NCBI RefSeq assembly: GCF_007474545.1
Contig: NZ_VKOG01000004.1
Span: 1 to 64,000, forward strand
DNA: 64,000 nt
Direction of reading: 5' to 3'
Source: Chryseobacterium binzhouense
GTDB lineage: Bacteria; Bacteroidota; Bacteroidia; Flavobacteriales; Weeksellaceae
Position 1 is the first letter of the stretch. Each line of letters begins with the position of its first letter. Shown here piece after piece: positions 35,579 through 45,512 of the stretch. The notes beneath the pieces were generated by a model, which saw only the letters and a list, made by a program, of their open reading frames with translations, was not told where the DNA came from and made no database searches. The position numbers and the translations under genes were made by a program.

Positions 35579-37081
35579 TTAAATGTAAATAGTTTTAGCG
35601 TTATTTAAAAGGATGCTCATGGATGCACTTTTAATTTCTGCCGATGCATTCTGAATAAAAGGGGTCTTTCCTGTATCGCAGGCTCCGAGAGACAAATCTC
35701 CATTCACCCGTACATATTGACTTGCTTCCAGGATTATTTCAACAGTAATTTTTCCTTTTACCGTCACAAAAACCGGGATTGTCGTCAGTTGTGGATCTCC
35801 ATCAGCATTTTGTTTTACCGTGTTCAAAACTGAACCATCAGATTGATAAGTAATACGTCCGTCCCCCTGTACATCAACTCTCACACTCGCTCCTGAAGGA
35901 TTTCCATTAAGATTAAAGGTCATTGGAACATCAGATTGATCGCCTTCTAAAGTAAAAGATAATTTGCTTTGTTCACACTTACCAATAGGTTCATCTCTCG
36001 CAATTTCCGTATATACAAATTCCGCTTCTGTACAGTCTGTACCACGATAAATTGAGAAATTATGCTCTGCTGAAATCCTGTTACATTCAATTTCTTTGTC
36101 TAAAAATAAAAGCTGCGAATCTATATGCAAATGTGCAGGCGTTTTTTCGGATGTAGCAAAAGATGAATATTCACTTATTCTAAGGGTAATTTTCCCAGCT
36201 TGTGTCGGCGTATAAACAAATGGTAAAGATTGATGCCCTGTTACTCCACTTGCTAAATTATTGGGGACTTTGAAACTTTGCAGCACCTTATTATCTGTTC
36301 CTAAAATCTCTACAGTATTATTAAAAATATCATTACATCTTCTGTAGTGTATTTCATGAGACAAATTCATCGGTATTCCGACAGCTGATTGAGCAACATC
36401 TACTGTTGCAGAAACCCAACCAGGAGAAGTAGATAACTCAGTTATATCTAATCTTGCATCATTTACATTCGATAAATGGTCGCAAACCGGAACTTCTGCT
36501 TTTTCTTTTTGATAAGAAAGTATATTTGAGGTAGCTGAATGATTTTTTGCATCAATGACCACTGCTCTGTAATAATTTCTGCCAACTGAACTGATAGAAT
36601 CTGTAAAATTTCCTGTAGTAAGATTTGCATTAAACGTGTTCCATGTAGTACCATTTGTACTTTTCTGGATTTCAATATTTGCAATATCATTATCAGGATC
36701 AGTTGCATCGACATCAATAGTGTAAGTGCATGTCGACTGTGTACATGATATGTCCGGATTTACCACACCATCATTCCATTTTAAAAAAACTGTTGGCGGA
36801 TTTCTTCCCGGACAATTTCCTATTTTAAATGAACTTTCCTTTATAGCAACAGTTCCGTCCTGTGTAGTTAATGTCACCTTTAAATTATAATCACCCTGAA
36901 TTTGCATATCCGGAAGACTTACTGAAAGACTGCTCCCAATATACGGTAGTGAAGGTAACGGAATTGGAAAATCTGTATATGAACCTGCCGAATTTAATTT
37001 ATAGGATGCAATTGCTTTTGTTACTGGCGAAGAAGATGTATAATTTACATCAAATGTTATATTGCACTTTTCTATTGCCAT
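35579..37081 (-). CDS. eCIS-associated beta-sandwich protein
   Basis: A 500-aa protein last in the structural operon. No signal peptide. It is beta-rich, with a fibronectin/PKD-like module near residues 95-190 (TVFLKWNDGVVNP, DATDPDNDIANIEIQKSTNG, NYYRAVVIDAKNHSATSN) and further strand-rich segments. Cysteines recur (for example GNCPGRNPP, QSTCTYTI). It follows two giant PKD-type genes on the same strand. A surface, decoration or fibre role is the most likely, but I cannot name a family. Confidence 0.55.
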   Translation of the reverse strand: MAIEKCNITFDVNYTSSSPVTKAIASYKLNSAGSYTDFPIPLPSLPYIGSSLSVSLPDMQIQGDYNLKVTLTTQDGTVAIKESSFKIGNCPGRNPPTVFLKWNDGVVNPDISCTQSTCTYTIDVDATDPDNDIANIEIQKSTNGTTWNTFNANLTTGNFTDSISSVGRNYYRAVVIDAKNHSATSNILSYQKEKAEVPVCDHLSNVNDARLDITELSTSPGWVSATVDVAQSAVGIPMNLSHEIHYRRCNDIFNNTVEILGTDNKVLQSFKVPNNLASGVTGHQSLPFVYTPTQAGKITLRISEYSSFATSEKTPAHLHIDSQLLFLDKEIECNRISAEHNFSIYRGTDCTEAEFVYTEIARDEPIGKCEQSKLSFTLEGDQSDVPMTFNLNGNPSGASVRVDVQGDGRITYQSDGSVLNTVKQNADGDPQLTTIPVFVTVKGKITVEIILEASQYVRVNGDLSLGACDTGKTPFIQNASAEIKSASMSILLNNAKTIYI

Positions 37082-37115
37082 TTTTAAATTATTTATTGTT
37101 GTTATTAATTAATAT

Positions 37116-37161
37116 ATAAAGGGTGATTATGAATTCGCAAGATTGATAAAACACCCTTTAT
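37116..37161 (-). terminator. Hairpin after the 766-aa gene
   Basis: ATAAAGGGTG and CACCCTTTAT pair over a 26-base loop, 55 bases past the stop at 37216. A possible partial terminator ahead of the 500-aa gene. Confidence 0.5.
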
Positions 37162-37215
37162 CACTCTAAATGAAATGAAATTTGTAATTATGGTTATTTC
37201 TCAGAACAGCAATAA

Positions 37216-39516
37216 TTACCCGGCAACACCTTCACAGCAATTTCCTCCTTCAGGAAAGTTAATGCTATTGATCACAATAGGAATTTCTTCGTACCAATCA
37301 CTGATCGCTATATTTTGACTACATCCGCTGCCGGTGACATTCACTTTTATCGTAGGGATTCTTTTCGGATAAAGATTATAGAAAGTATAGCTTACATTTC
37401 CATTGGCATCTGGATTCAGGGTAATGAAAGATCCGTTGCCCAGAAAATCCCAACTGTATTGATAATCTGCAACATTGTCTCCTGAAATATGGAATTTTAC
37501 CGTTGTGTCGACAGAAGCATCTTCAGGATATGCAATAGAAGTTACATTAATCGTTACTTCCGGTTGTGGAATAACTTTGATACTGCAATCAACAGGACTT
37601 CCATTGACTGAAAAAGTAATTTCTTGACCATATAATTCCGGGCTTACCAATTTAGGATTGAAGAAATAGAGTCCATTGACCAGTTCTACTCCTCCATTGA
37701 ATTTTGAATCCACATCTGCAGTTACCACTCCATTGAATGGAAGCACCGTAAAAGGAATACGCTCTGCTTCTGCACAAATAGTAGCGTCAGGTAAACTCAG
37801 ATTAATTTTTACTTTCGGTGTACAGCAAATGTACGGAAGTGAAAAATCTGCTACAATTGTGGTCACCCTACCACTAGGTTCATAAACCATTACAAAGGTT
37901 CCGCCTTTTTCAACTCCACGCAAATGCTCCAGCCCAGAGTTTTTTTCTACATAATCATTAAAATAAGCTTTTGAAAGATCTTTATTTCTTACTAATTCTG
38001 TGAAAGAAAGAAGCATGATATCAAATCCTAACTGTTGCTCATCCCTAATCTTTTTTATTTGCCCAAAAGCCTCCTGATAATCCATTCCCTGATGACCTTC
38101 AATATTGTAAAAAGAATTTCTGTCAATATTAAAACTCACAGGATTCTGAATATGAGCATCAGGCGAAAGCAAATCTGTATCATATCCCAAATTTTCTTTG
38201 GACGAACGATTGCTTGTCTTATCAAAATTCCATGTTTTTAAAAATTCCTCTGAAACTTCATAATAAAAAGGAATCGCTTTATCGCTGAGAGAATTGAGTT
38301 TTTGTGAGGGCGTAATTTTTATTTCTGACTTATCCTCAAAATCACGAGAATATCTGAAACTTTTTGCCTGCTGCGCAAAACGACTGATTAATAATCTGAG
38401 TTTTTTTGATGCTTTATCATCATCTAAAACCGGAGAATTATAAAACTGATGCCGATATGGATCCAGATGGATATTCGAGGTTAATTTTCCCAGCATAACG
38501 TGCTTTGGAAAAGAAACCAGATCTGGAAAACACTTGGTAAATGCTTTAGGAAGCAACGCCGTAATTTCAGAATAAGTATTGGTCAAATCTTTTACAATAT
38601 CGTAAACATATTGAAATCCTGCTGATTGAGTAAGAAATTCTTTTAGTTTCGCTTCAAAAGTTTTATGATCAACTTCCGGCATTCCAATAATTTTGGAGAT
38701 TGCATTGATTTTTGCAAAAATACCCGCACCATACTTGTTTTTTTCTAAAACGGAGACATACATATTTTTTAAATCAAGCGAAGAAAAACCTGCATCAATT
38801 CCTCTTTCTAAAATGAGATGATCTACAATTACACGCTCCAGTTTTTCATCCTTCAAAATATCTTTTAAAAATAAAGGATGAGGCTGAATCTTATCTTTTT
38901 CCAGAATATACTTGATTCCATCTGCTGTGGTAACCAATACTTTGAGATTTCTGATCTGCTGAATTCCGTGATTATCACAATCTACTCCTCTACAAGGCTT
39001 TACCTCTTTTTCATAGTTTTCTAAATAAAGCAGCAAATATTTATCTTCTAAATTAGAAAGCTTCTCAATCGGTTGTAAATCTGAATTCTTCTCTAAATCT
39101 GTTGCTAATTCCCAAAGTTCAATCTGCTTTTCTTCATCATAAAACGCCGGATATTTTGCTTTAAAATTGTCATATACTTTGAAATGGGTATATTCTTTCT
39201 GGTCTATGTTAATGGTTTTTAAATCACTTACATATAATTCTTCACTTACTTTATTGGTTTTATTTAAAGTGAGTAAATCTCCGTCTGTAGTAAGTGCTGC
39301 TCCCTGAGAAAGCTGTATGCTTTTCAACAAACTGTCTTTGTAAACAGGCTTTGGCTTTAGTCCGCACACAATACCTACTCCCTGAAGCAGCACTCCGGAC
39401 AAACGATCCTGATCTTCGAAAAAATCTAAAAACTCATTGAACTGCGTATGCTCTATATATTGTCCTTTACTGAATTTTCGGTATTGGGTTGATATGTTAC
39501 TTAATTGATTATTCAT
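37216..39516 (-). CDS. eCIS-associated giant protein with PKD-like end (paralogue 1)
   Basis: A 766-aa protein. The N-terminus (QYRKFSKGQYIEHTQFNEFL, then EDQDRLSGVLLQGVGIVCGL) is shared with the next gene. The middle is long and helical. The C-terminal third is beta-rich with PKD-like sequence (YQYSWDFLGNGSF). VGIVCG and TTDGDLL look like a conserved short motif region. No signal peptide. Genes of this kind accompany Bacteroidota injection systems, in my recollection, but have no assigned role. Possible roles are a baseplate collar, cage or fibre holder. Confidence 0.6.
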   Translation of the reverse strand: MNNQLSNISTQYRKFSKGQYIEHTQFNEFLDFFEDQDRLSGVLLQGVGIVCGLKPKPVYKDSLLKSIQLSQGAALTTDGDLLTLNKTNKVSEELYVSDLKTINIDQKEYTHFKVYDNFKAKYPAFYDEEKQIELWELATDLEKNSDLQPIEKLSNLEDKYLLLYLENYEKEVKPCRGVDCDNHGIQQIRNLKVLVTTADGIKYILEKDKIQPHPLFLKDILKDEKLERVIVDHLILERGIDAGFSSLDLKNMYVSVLEKNKYGAGIFAKINAISKIIGMPEVDHKTFEAKLKEFLTQSAGFQYVYDIVKDLTNTYSEITALLPKAFTKCFPDLVSFPKHVMLGKLTSNIHLDPYRHQFYNSPVLDDDKASKKLRLLISRFAQQAKSFRYSRDFEDKSEIKITPSQKLNSLSDKAIPFYYEVSEEFLKTWNFDKTSNRSSKENLGYDTDLLSPDAHIQNPVSFNIDRNSFYNIEGHQGMDYQEAFGQIKKIRDEQQLGFDIMLLSFTELVRNKDLSKAYFNDYVEKNSGLEHLRGVEKGGTFVMVYEPSGRVTTIVADFSLPYICCTPKVKINLSLPDATICAEAERIPFTVLPFNGVVTADVDSKFNGGVELVNGLYFFNPKLVSPELYGQEITFSVNGSPVDCSIKVIPQPEVTINVTSIAYPEDASVDTTVKFHISGDNVADYQYSWDFLGNGSFITLNPDANGNVSYTFYNLYPKRIPTIKVNVTGSGCSQNIAISDWYEEIPIVINSINFPEGGNCCEGVAG

Positions 39517-39558
39517 TGTTATTCATTTTTTTAATAACTTATTAAAATGCTCTGATAA

Positions 39559-39590
39559 ACTTCATAGACAAACTTAATTGTCTATGAAGT
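39559..39590 (-). terminator. Hairpin after the 1003-aa gene
   Basis: ACTTCATAGACA and TGTCTATGAAGT form a perfect 12-base stem with an 8-base loop, 28 bases past the stop. There is only a weak T run on the exit side, so it may be a processing or attenuation site between the two paralogues. Confidence 0.65.
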
Positions 39591-39617
39591 AGTTTCACTG
39601 ATTCATCCTGTCTAGAA

Positions 39618-42600
39618 TTATCTTGTCGCTCCTGTACAAGGATTTATTTGTAAAAAATTACCAACTGGATAACCAGAATAGATTGGAGCTGGATCGTTTG
39701 CCAGGAATAATTGAGTAAACGCAACTCCTGTATGACAAGAACCTAATGCACATTCAAGAGAAAAGCTTACATAACCATCAGAAGCCCCTGCAGCTAATTG
39801 TTCTGCTTCTTCTTGAGTAATAATAATTTCACTATATCTGCTATAACCACTGCTAACATTTGGAGGATAATTATGTCTATCTTGGTTTCCACCAGTATTA
39901 CTTAAATGAATATTTCCTTTTACAACACCACTTTGATTGAATGGAGTCTGACCTTCAATTATTTGTCCGTTTCCTAATAAATTAAAACTAGCTCTGTTAC
40001 AAGTATGACCCGGATCTATACCATGTCTGTATTGAATAACTACTCTCATACCGCTGAGACATGCAATAGTAGATTGTCCAGTTAACTTTAAGTGTGCTAA
40101 TCGGTAAATATTACTACATCCGTTACTATTAGTTACTGTAAGTGTAGGATTATAAATATCTTCCTGACCAGCAATAAGATTGTACACATGAGTTTTTTTG
40201 TTAGTTGGCGCTTCATTGTTTACTATTGGAGAACCATCACCAAAATTCCATGTAAATGTAAGACCTGTAAAATCTCCCACAACGTTAAATTCAACAGTTG
40301 CATCCGGGTTGTTTGCGTTTTCATCTGTAGTAGGAGTATCATAGATTATAGAACCTGCAGATACAGATACAATTTCCGGTTTTTTATATACGATCATTTG
40401 TGATTCTACAGGATCATCATTAACAGTAAATGTAATGGTTTGTCCAAAATAAGCAGCATTTACCAGACTTGGATCAAAGAAACTCTGACCTGCTGATTGA
40501 TTAATGGCAGTTATCGGAGTAGAACCATTTACAAATGCTTTTACTTCACCATCCAACGGAACAATAGTCATAGCAATCGGAGCATCATTCTGACAAAGCT
40601 GACTTTCCGGTAAAACCAAAAATACAGGATCTTTTTTCGAACAGCACAAATAAGGCAATGAGAAATCTGCAAGAACCTGATTGTTTGCTTCCGATTCTGC
40701 GATTAGCAAAAATAATCCGCCACGTTCTACGCCTGCCAAATGCTCAAGACCTGATTTACGCTCTAAGAAATCACATAAAAGTTCTGTTGAAATTTCCTCT
40801 TTCTTCGGATCTTCTTTCACAACAACAACTTCCTTATCTGATCCGGGAGCTGTGAATGCAGCTTTATTCAATAATTTCAGATCACTGTCTAATTTAGATA
40901 AATTAAACAAAGTGCTTTTATAATCTCCTCTTTCCTTGCTGATGTCATCGGAAATCGAAACCAATTGCTTTCTGAGATCTTCTATTGACAATTTTCTCGG
41001 TTCGGAAGGTAAATTATCATCTCTTTTTTCACCTTTATTCAAAAGCAATACAGCGACATCAAAAGGCAATCCGTATTTTACTTTAAGATCATTGATGTTT
41101 TGTACCGCAGTTTCATAAGGCAATCCTAAGTGTCCTTCAATCCTGTAGAAATCGTAATTATCAATATTATAATTCAGCGGATTCTGAACATAGTCGTCTC
41201 CTGCTAAATTGGCTGTATGATAACTCAGGTTATAAGTTTCTCGGTCGGTTTTTGTTTTTTCAAAATTCCATTGAGCCAATAAAGGCTGATCTACATTGTA
41301 ATAATAAGGTACCGCTTTGTTACCCAATCTTACATACAAATTGGAAGGTGTGATTTTAACCGGTCCGTTGTGAGATTTAAACTTATTGACTTTCTCAATA
41401 AAACGCTTAATAAGCATAATGACTCTTTCATAATTTTCATCATCACCTGTAGTTACCGATGAATGATAAAAACTGTGACGGAAATCAGCTTTTTCTCCCA
41501 ATTCCAATGTATCTCCTAAAGCTCCCAACATCAAATGTTTAGGGAACGAATTGATACTCGGACAACATTCTGCATCCAGATGCAATAGCAATCCTTTAAT
41601 CTCATTATAGGTATCAATTAAATCTTTAAACAAATCATATCGGTACTGATAATCACTCAGACTGAAAGCAGAACTTAATAATAATGAGTTTATTTTTGTA
41701 CTTACTGAAGAATCCTTGGAATAAAAAGTTTTAAAAATACTATCAAAACCAGCTGTTAAGGCAGGAACAGTATTGATCGAATCATAAAATCTTGTCTTCA
41801 ATTGTGACGGTGTTGTGATAGAAGAATCCAAAATCACTCTTTTTGCTTCTATTTGTGGAAGACTGTCATAAAGTTTTTCATACTTATTGCGAAGTTGGTA
41901 AAGAGAATCTTTTGTATCTATTGTACTTAAAAGACCTTCAACATCTTTCGAATCTGCCAACAGCACTCTAAGATTAGACACCTGCTCCGCTCCTGCATTA
42001 TCGCAATTTGCATCTTCACAAGCCGATTCTTTATTAGAATAAGATTCCAAGTAAAGAATGACGATTTTATTGCTTAATTTTTCAATACCTTTTACCTCTT
42101 TAAAATTATCCTTTGCCTTTTGAGATTCCAACAGGTCATAATCCTGCTTTGTAATAATCTCTAAAAGAGGAATTTGTGTTGTGTCATTATCAAAATGCGG
42201 GTATTGTACATCACTTTCATAAGTTCTGTAATATCTGTAAGCATTAGCATCAAAATCGATGAGCGTTTCAATTACTTTTTTATCTGGATTGGCTACAGTT
42301 TTTTCAATTTTTCTGCGTAACGTTATTAAATCTCCGTCTGTGGTTACACCTGCTCCCTGTGTGATTACAATGGTATCAAGATAATCTTCAAGTTCTGTTT
42401 TTTTTCCTTTGAATATTTCTCTGATAACATCATCATTCTTGCTCATGGCTTCATCGAAGAATACAGATTTAAAGCCGCATACAATTCCTACTCCGCTTAA
42501 GCGGGTTCTGGAGAGCCTGTCCTGATCTTCAAAATAGTCGATGAATTCGTTTAACTGCCCTTCCGTTAACACCTGGTTTTCGTTAAACTTTCTATATTGG

Positions 42601-42629
42601 GTTGTTATATTGTCTAATTTAGCATTCAT
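39618..42629 (-). CDS. eCIS-associated giant protein with PKD-like end (paralogue 2)
   Basis: A 1003-aa paralogue of the 766-aa protein: the same N-terminus (QYRKFNENQVLTEGQLNEFI, then EDQDRLSRTRLSGVGIVCGF) and the same middle layout. PKD-like sequence (FTWNFGDGSPIVNN) begins near residue 810 and is followed by an extra 130-residue domain ending VGNFLQINPCTGATR. A helical insert near 570-620 (RKLSIEDLRKQLVSISDD) is absent from the shorter copy. The gene starts 13 bases from the baseplate gene stop, so it is in the structural operon. Function unknown. Confidence 0.6.
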   Translation of the reverse strand: MNAKLDNITTQYRKFNENQVLTEGQLNEFIDYFEDQDRLSRTRLSGVGIVCGFKSVFFDEAMSKNDDVIREIFKGKKTELEDYLDTIVITQGAGVTTDGDLITLRRKIEKTVANPDKKVIETLIDFDANAYRYYRTYESDVQYPHFDNDTTQIPLLEIITKQDYDLLESQKAKDNFKEVKGIEKLSNKIVILYLESYSNKESACEDANCDNAGAEQVSNLRVLLADSKDVEGLLSTIDTKDSLYQLRNKYEKLYDSLPQIEAKRVILDSSITTPSQLKTRFYDSINTVPALTAGFDSIFKTFYSKDSSVSTKINSLLLSSAFSLSDYQYRYDLFKDLIDTYNEIKGLLLHLDAECCPSINSFPKHLMLGALGDTLELGEKADFRHSFYHSSVTTGDDENYERVIMLIKRFIEKVNKFKSHNGPVKITPSNLYVRLGNKAVPYYYNVDQPLLAQWNFEKTKTDRETYNLSYHTANLAGDDYVQNPLNYNIDNYDFYRIEGHLGLPYETAVQNINDLKVKYGLPFDVAVLLLNKGEKRDDNLPSEPRKLSIEDLRKQLVSISDDISKERGDYKSTLFNLSKLDSDLKLLNKAAFTAPGSDKEVVVVKEDPKKEEISTELLCDFLERKSGLEHLAGVERGGLFLLIAESEANNQVLADFSLPYLCCSKKDPVFLVLPESQLCQNDAPIAMTIVPLDGEVKAFVNGSTPITAINQSAGQSFFDPSLVNAAYFGQTITFTVNDDPVESQMIVYKKPEIVSVSAGSIIYDTPTTDENANNPDATVEFNVVGDFTGLTFTWNFGDGSPIVNNEAPTNKKTHVYNLIAGQEDIYNPTLTVTNSNGCSNIYRLAHLKLTGQSTIACLSGMRVVIQYRHGIDPGHTCNRASFNLLGNGQIIEGQTPFNQSGVVKGNIHLSNTGGNQDRHNYPPNVSSGYSRYSEIIITQEEAEQLAAGASDGYVSFSLECALGSCHTGVAFTQLFLANDPAPIYSGYPVGNFLQINPCTGATR

Positions 42630-42641
42630 TGTTTTTCAATT

Positions 42642-45488
42642 TTATATGTTTGATTGTCCTAAAATTATTTTTCCGTCCAAGCTGTCGTTATCTTCGATAT
42701 CACAGTCTAAAAGCCTTCCCGGTCGGTAAATATTATTTAAATGGGAAAGTTCTTCAAGTAATTTAAAAGTGCTGTTGCCTAAGTTTTCCAGATTATTTTT
42801 AGCTTTATCTGAAAGATATTTTTTAAAGGCAGATTCAAATCCCGCCAAATCGTTCTGAGCAGTCTGTTTATCGCTCATTCTGTCTCCTACCCAGCAAATT
42901 TTTGCTAAAATATGAGCCGGAATTTCCTGTCTGATTACTGTTTCAGCATAACGTCTGAAATCAGGATCCTGAAAACGATACGCAAAGCCAGGAAGAACAA
43001 CACTTACACGGTAAGAATAAGGATCAAAAACATCATCTTCGCAGTCTTCTTCGCACGAAGACATCAGCGCATCAGCATATTTAACAGGTGTAGCAGGAAT
43101 CTCTTCATCATCTTCAGGAGAAAATACTTCAAACGTGTTTCCTACCGTCATATAACCGATACCTTCCATATTCTGAAAGATTTTAAATGTTTCATTTATA
43201 GACATACAACCAATACCTCCAATAAGTTTATAATCTTTAAATGTAGGTTTCAGCAGTAAATGTTCTACAAGGAAAATTCCTTCCTCTGTAAAATCATATT
43301 TAAAATAATTTACTGTTTTAATGATTCCATCTTTCAGCTCGTCAAGCGAAGAATAAGGAGTGGTTTTTTTATGGGTAGCAATTACTTTTTTAGTTTCGGA
43401 ATCATCTAAAATCTCCACATAATAATTACCTCCCGACGAAAAGCGAATTTGAATATTCCCTATCAAATCATACGTTGGCTGAGCTTCTTCCAGCTTCTCT
43501 AATGCATTATCCAGATCTTCCTGATCAATTTGTATGGTCTGATAAATCGCTTCATGCAGATTTTTGGTGGCGGCATATTCTATTTTATATGTATTGACAG
43601 ATGATAAAGTAATATTCCCTGCTGCGTCTTTTATTTTCCAACTGTAGATTGGTTTACCGTCAGTTCCCTGTGTTTCGATAATCACAATAGGAGTTTGAGA
43701 TAAGTTTCGCTGCGTATAATTTTTAAGTCCAAGTAAACGCGCTATTCTTTTTTGTACTCCCGAAATATTTTTGGTATTCCAGAGATTTCCTACATCATCT
43801 AATGTATAATTGTAGCCAATTCCTCTGTCTTTACTTAATGATTTGTATTCGCTTAAAAAGTTTTCTTTATTGCTTAAAACGATTTCATCTGCAGATTTGC
43901 CGTACAAAGATTTCATCAGGAACGTATAATCACTGAAAGTTTCTGCAAAACGTGAAATTAGGTGATCTAAGACTTCATTTCGTCGTTCTACACTGTTATC
44001 GAGCTCCTCGTACAATGAATCTGTAAGCTTATCGTCATCTGCATCATAATCTTTAACCAATTCATCGAAACCTTTGATATTTTTAAGAGTCTGCGTGAAA
44101 TACGTTCTTTTTAAATCTCCATGAATGCTTAATACTTCTTTTACTTTTTCCAGATGTTTAAAATAACCAGCAAGAATCTGATCAAAAAACAACAAATATC
44201 CTTTCATTTGTTTCGCCAGTGCTTCTCTTTCAGGGGTTGGATTTCCTATGATTCCGGACATTCCTACTCCGTAAGTATCCGGAAATTCATTTAAAATAGT
44301 AGCATAGTTTCCGATGTCGTAAGATGTTCCCTGTGGCAGAATCAATTCTTTATTCTGTCTCGCATCTTCTCTCAACACCTGCTCTTCTTTTCTAAGTGTT
44401 TCTAAATAATCCTGAACCTTTTTTTCATTGATATTTAACGGAAGCGCACCTTTACTGTAGCTGAAAGAACTTAATTCGCAAAGCTCCGGCTTTTTACCTT
44501 TTTCTATGCAGATCAGCCAGTCGTTGTTTTGTTTTACCACGCTGTCGCAGCCTGCAATAGAAATTTCATGAATTTCTTTCACACCATCAACTTTCATGAT
44601 TTCGCTGATCAGGTCTGAAAGACGAACTTCTCTTCTCAACTGACTGTTTCTAAGTTCTTCATCATCAATAAAACCGTTATCCAGAAGCGGACCTTCAAAA
44701 ATCTGATCTGTAGAAAGATCTTTATCCAGCATTTGTTTCAGCGAATAAAAATGAACTTCCGGAGCCAGATAATGATTAATTGTTCTGATTACTTTGGCGT
44801 GTACCAGTTCTTCATCTGCTTTATTTACCAATCCGATACGGGCACAAACGGCAACTTTCTGGGTTTCAATTTCTTTAATATCTACCAAGTCTTCACAAAG
44901 ACTTCTGTTGGCATGATAACGTTCCAGGATTTTTACTCTGGTTGAAGATTTATCGCATTCGCTGTGTTCAGCATCAATATCTTCTGCATAATCTACATAC
45001 AGATCGTACAATCCTTTTACAGTAAAATCTCTTGTTTTTTCTCCGATTGGTTTAAAATCAAGTGTTCCTGTTTTGCAGTCAACATACAGTTTTTCGGTCT
45101 TAGGAACCAGCCAGCAATTACGGATCGGTCTTTTCTGACCGGAATTGAAACTGATGTCTATGAACAGTTTTCTGTAATCCAGCTCGGTTAATGGTCTTGA
45201 AGGTAAAATCTCTGTTGCCTTCAGAAACTGTGTATGAATATCTTTTTTATCATCTTTCGATGCCAAAATATCTTCCATATTCAGATTCATTCTCATTCCG
45301 AGATCTGTAATGGCGTAGCTCAGAACTTCCAGAGTGGTGATACCGGGATCATGAGAATTATAATCGGTCCATAATTTTCCGCCTAACTTTTCTATGTATT
45401 CAACACCTGTTCTGCGTAGAAAATGAAAATCGGTCTGATCTTCCGTTTCTACCTTTTTGGGTATGCTAATGTGCTTATTTTCTGACAT
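42642..45488 (-). CDS. eCIS baseplate wedge protein, Afp12-like
   Basis: A 948-aa protein beginning with a 20-residue linker and then FLRRTGVEYIEKLGGKLWTD, NSHDPGITTLEVLSYAITDL, the pattern of large baseplate proteins of Afp/PVC-type systems. The end has FRRYAETVIRQEIPAHILAKICWV, typical of baseplate J/gp6-like C-termini. It should form part of the wedge that joins sheath and spike. Neighbours on both sides are the other baseplate proteins, with short gaps. Confidence 0.75.
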   Translation of the reverse strand: MSENKHISIPKKVETEDQTDFHFLRRTGVEYIEKLGGKLWTDYNSHDPGITTLEVLSYAITDLGMRMNLNMEDILASKDDKKDIHTQFLKATEILPSRPLTELDYRKLFIDISFNSGQKRPIRNCWLVPKTEKLYVDCKTGTLDFKPIGEKTRDFTVKGLYDLYVDYAEDIDAEHSECDKSSTRVKILERYHANRSLCEDLVDIKEIETQKVAVCARIGLVNKADEELVHAKVIRTINHYLAPEVHFYSLKQMLDKDLSTDQIFEGPLLDNGFIDDEELRNSQLRREVRLSDLISEIMKVDGVKEIHEISIAGCDSVVKQNNDWLICIEKGKKPELCELSSFSYSKGALPLNINEKKVQDYLETLRKEEQVLREDARQNKELILPQGTSYDIGNYATILNEFPDTYGVGMSGIIGNPTPEREALAKQMKGYLLFFDQILAGYFKHLEKVKEVLSIHGDLKRTYFTQTLKNIKGFDELVKDYDADDDKLTDSLYEELDNSVERRNEVLDHLISRFAETFSDYTFLMKSLYGKSADEIVLSNKENFLSEYKSLSKDRGIGYNYTLDDVGNLWNTKNISGVQKRIARLLGLKNYTQRNLSQTPIVIIETQGTDGKPIYSWKIKDAAGNITLSSVNTYKIEYAATKNLHEAIYQTIQIDQEDLDNALEKLEEAQPTYDLIGNIQIRFSSGGNYYVEILDDSETKKVIATHKKTTPYSSLDELKDGIIKTVNYFKYDFTEEGIFLVEHLLLKPTFKDYKLIGGIGCMSINETFKIFQNMEGIGYMTVGNTFEVFSPEDDEEIPATPVKYADALMSSCEEDCEDDVFDPYSYRVSVVLPGFAYRFQDPDFRRYAETVIRQEIPAHILAKICWVGDRMSDKQTAQNDLAGFESAFKKYLSDKAKNNLENLGNSTFKLLEELSHLNNIYRPGRLLDCDIEDNDSLDGKIILGQSNI

Positions 45489-45512
45489 AATTATATTTTC
45501 TTCTTTTTATTA

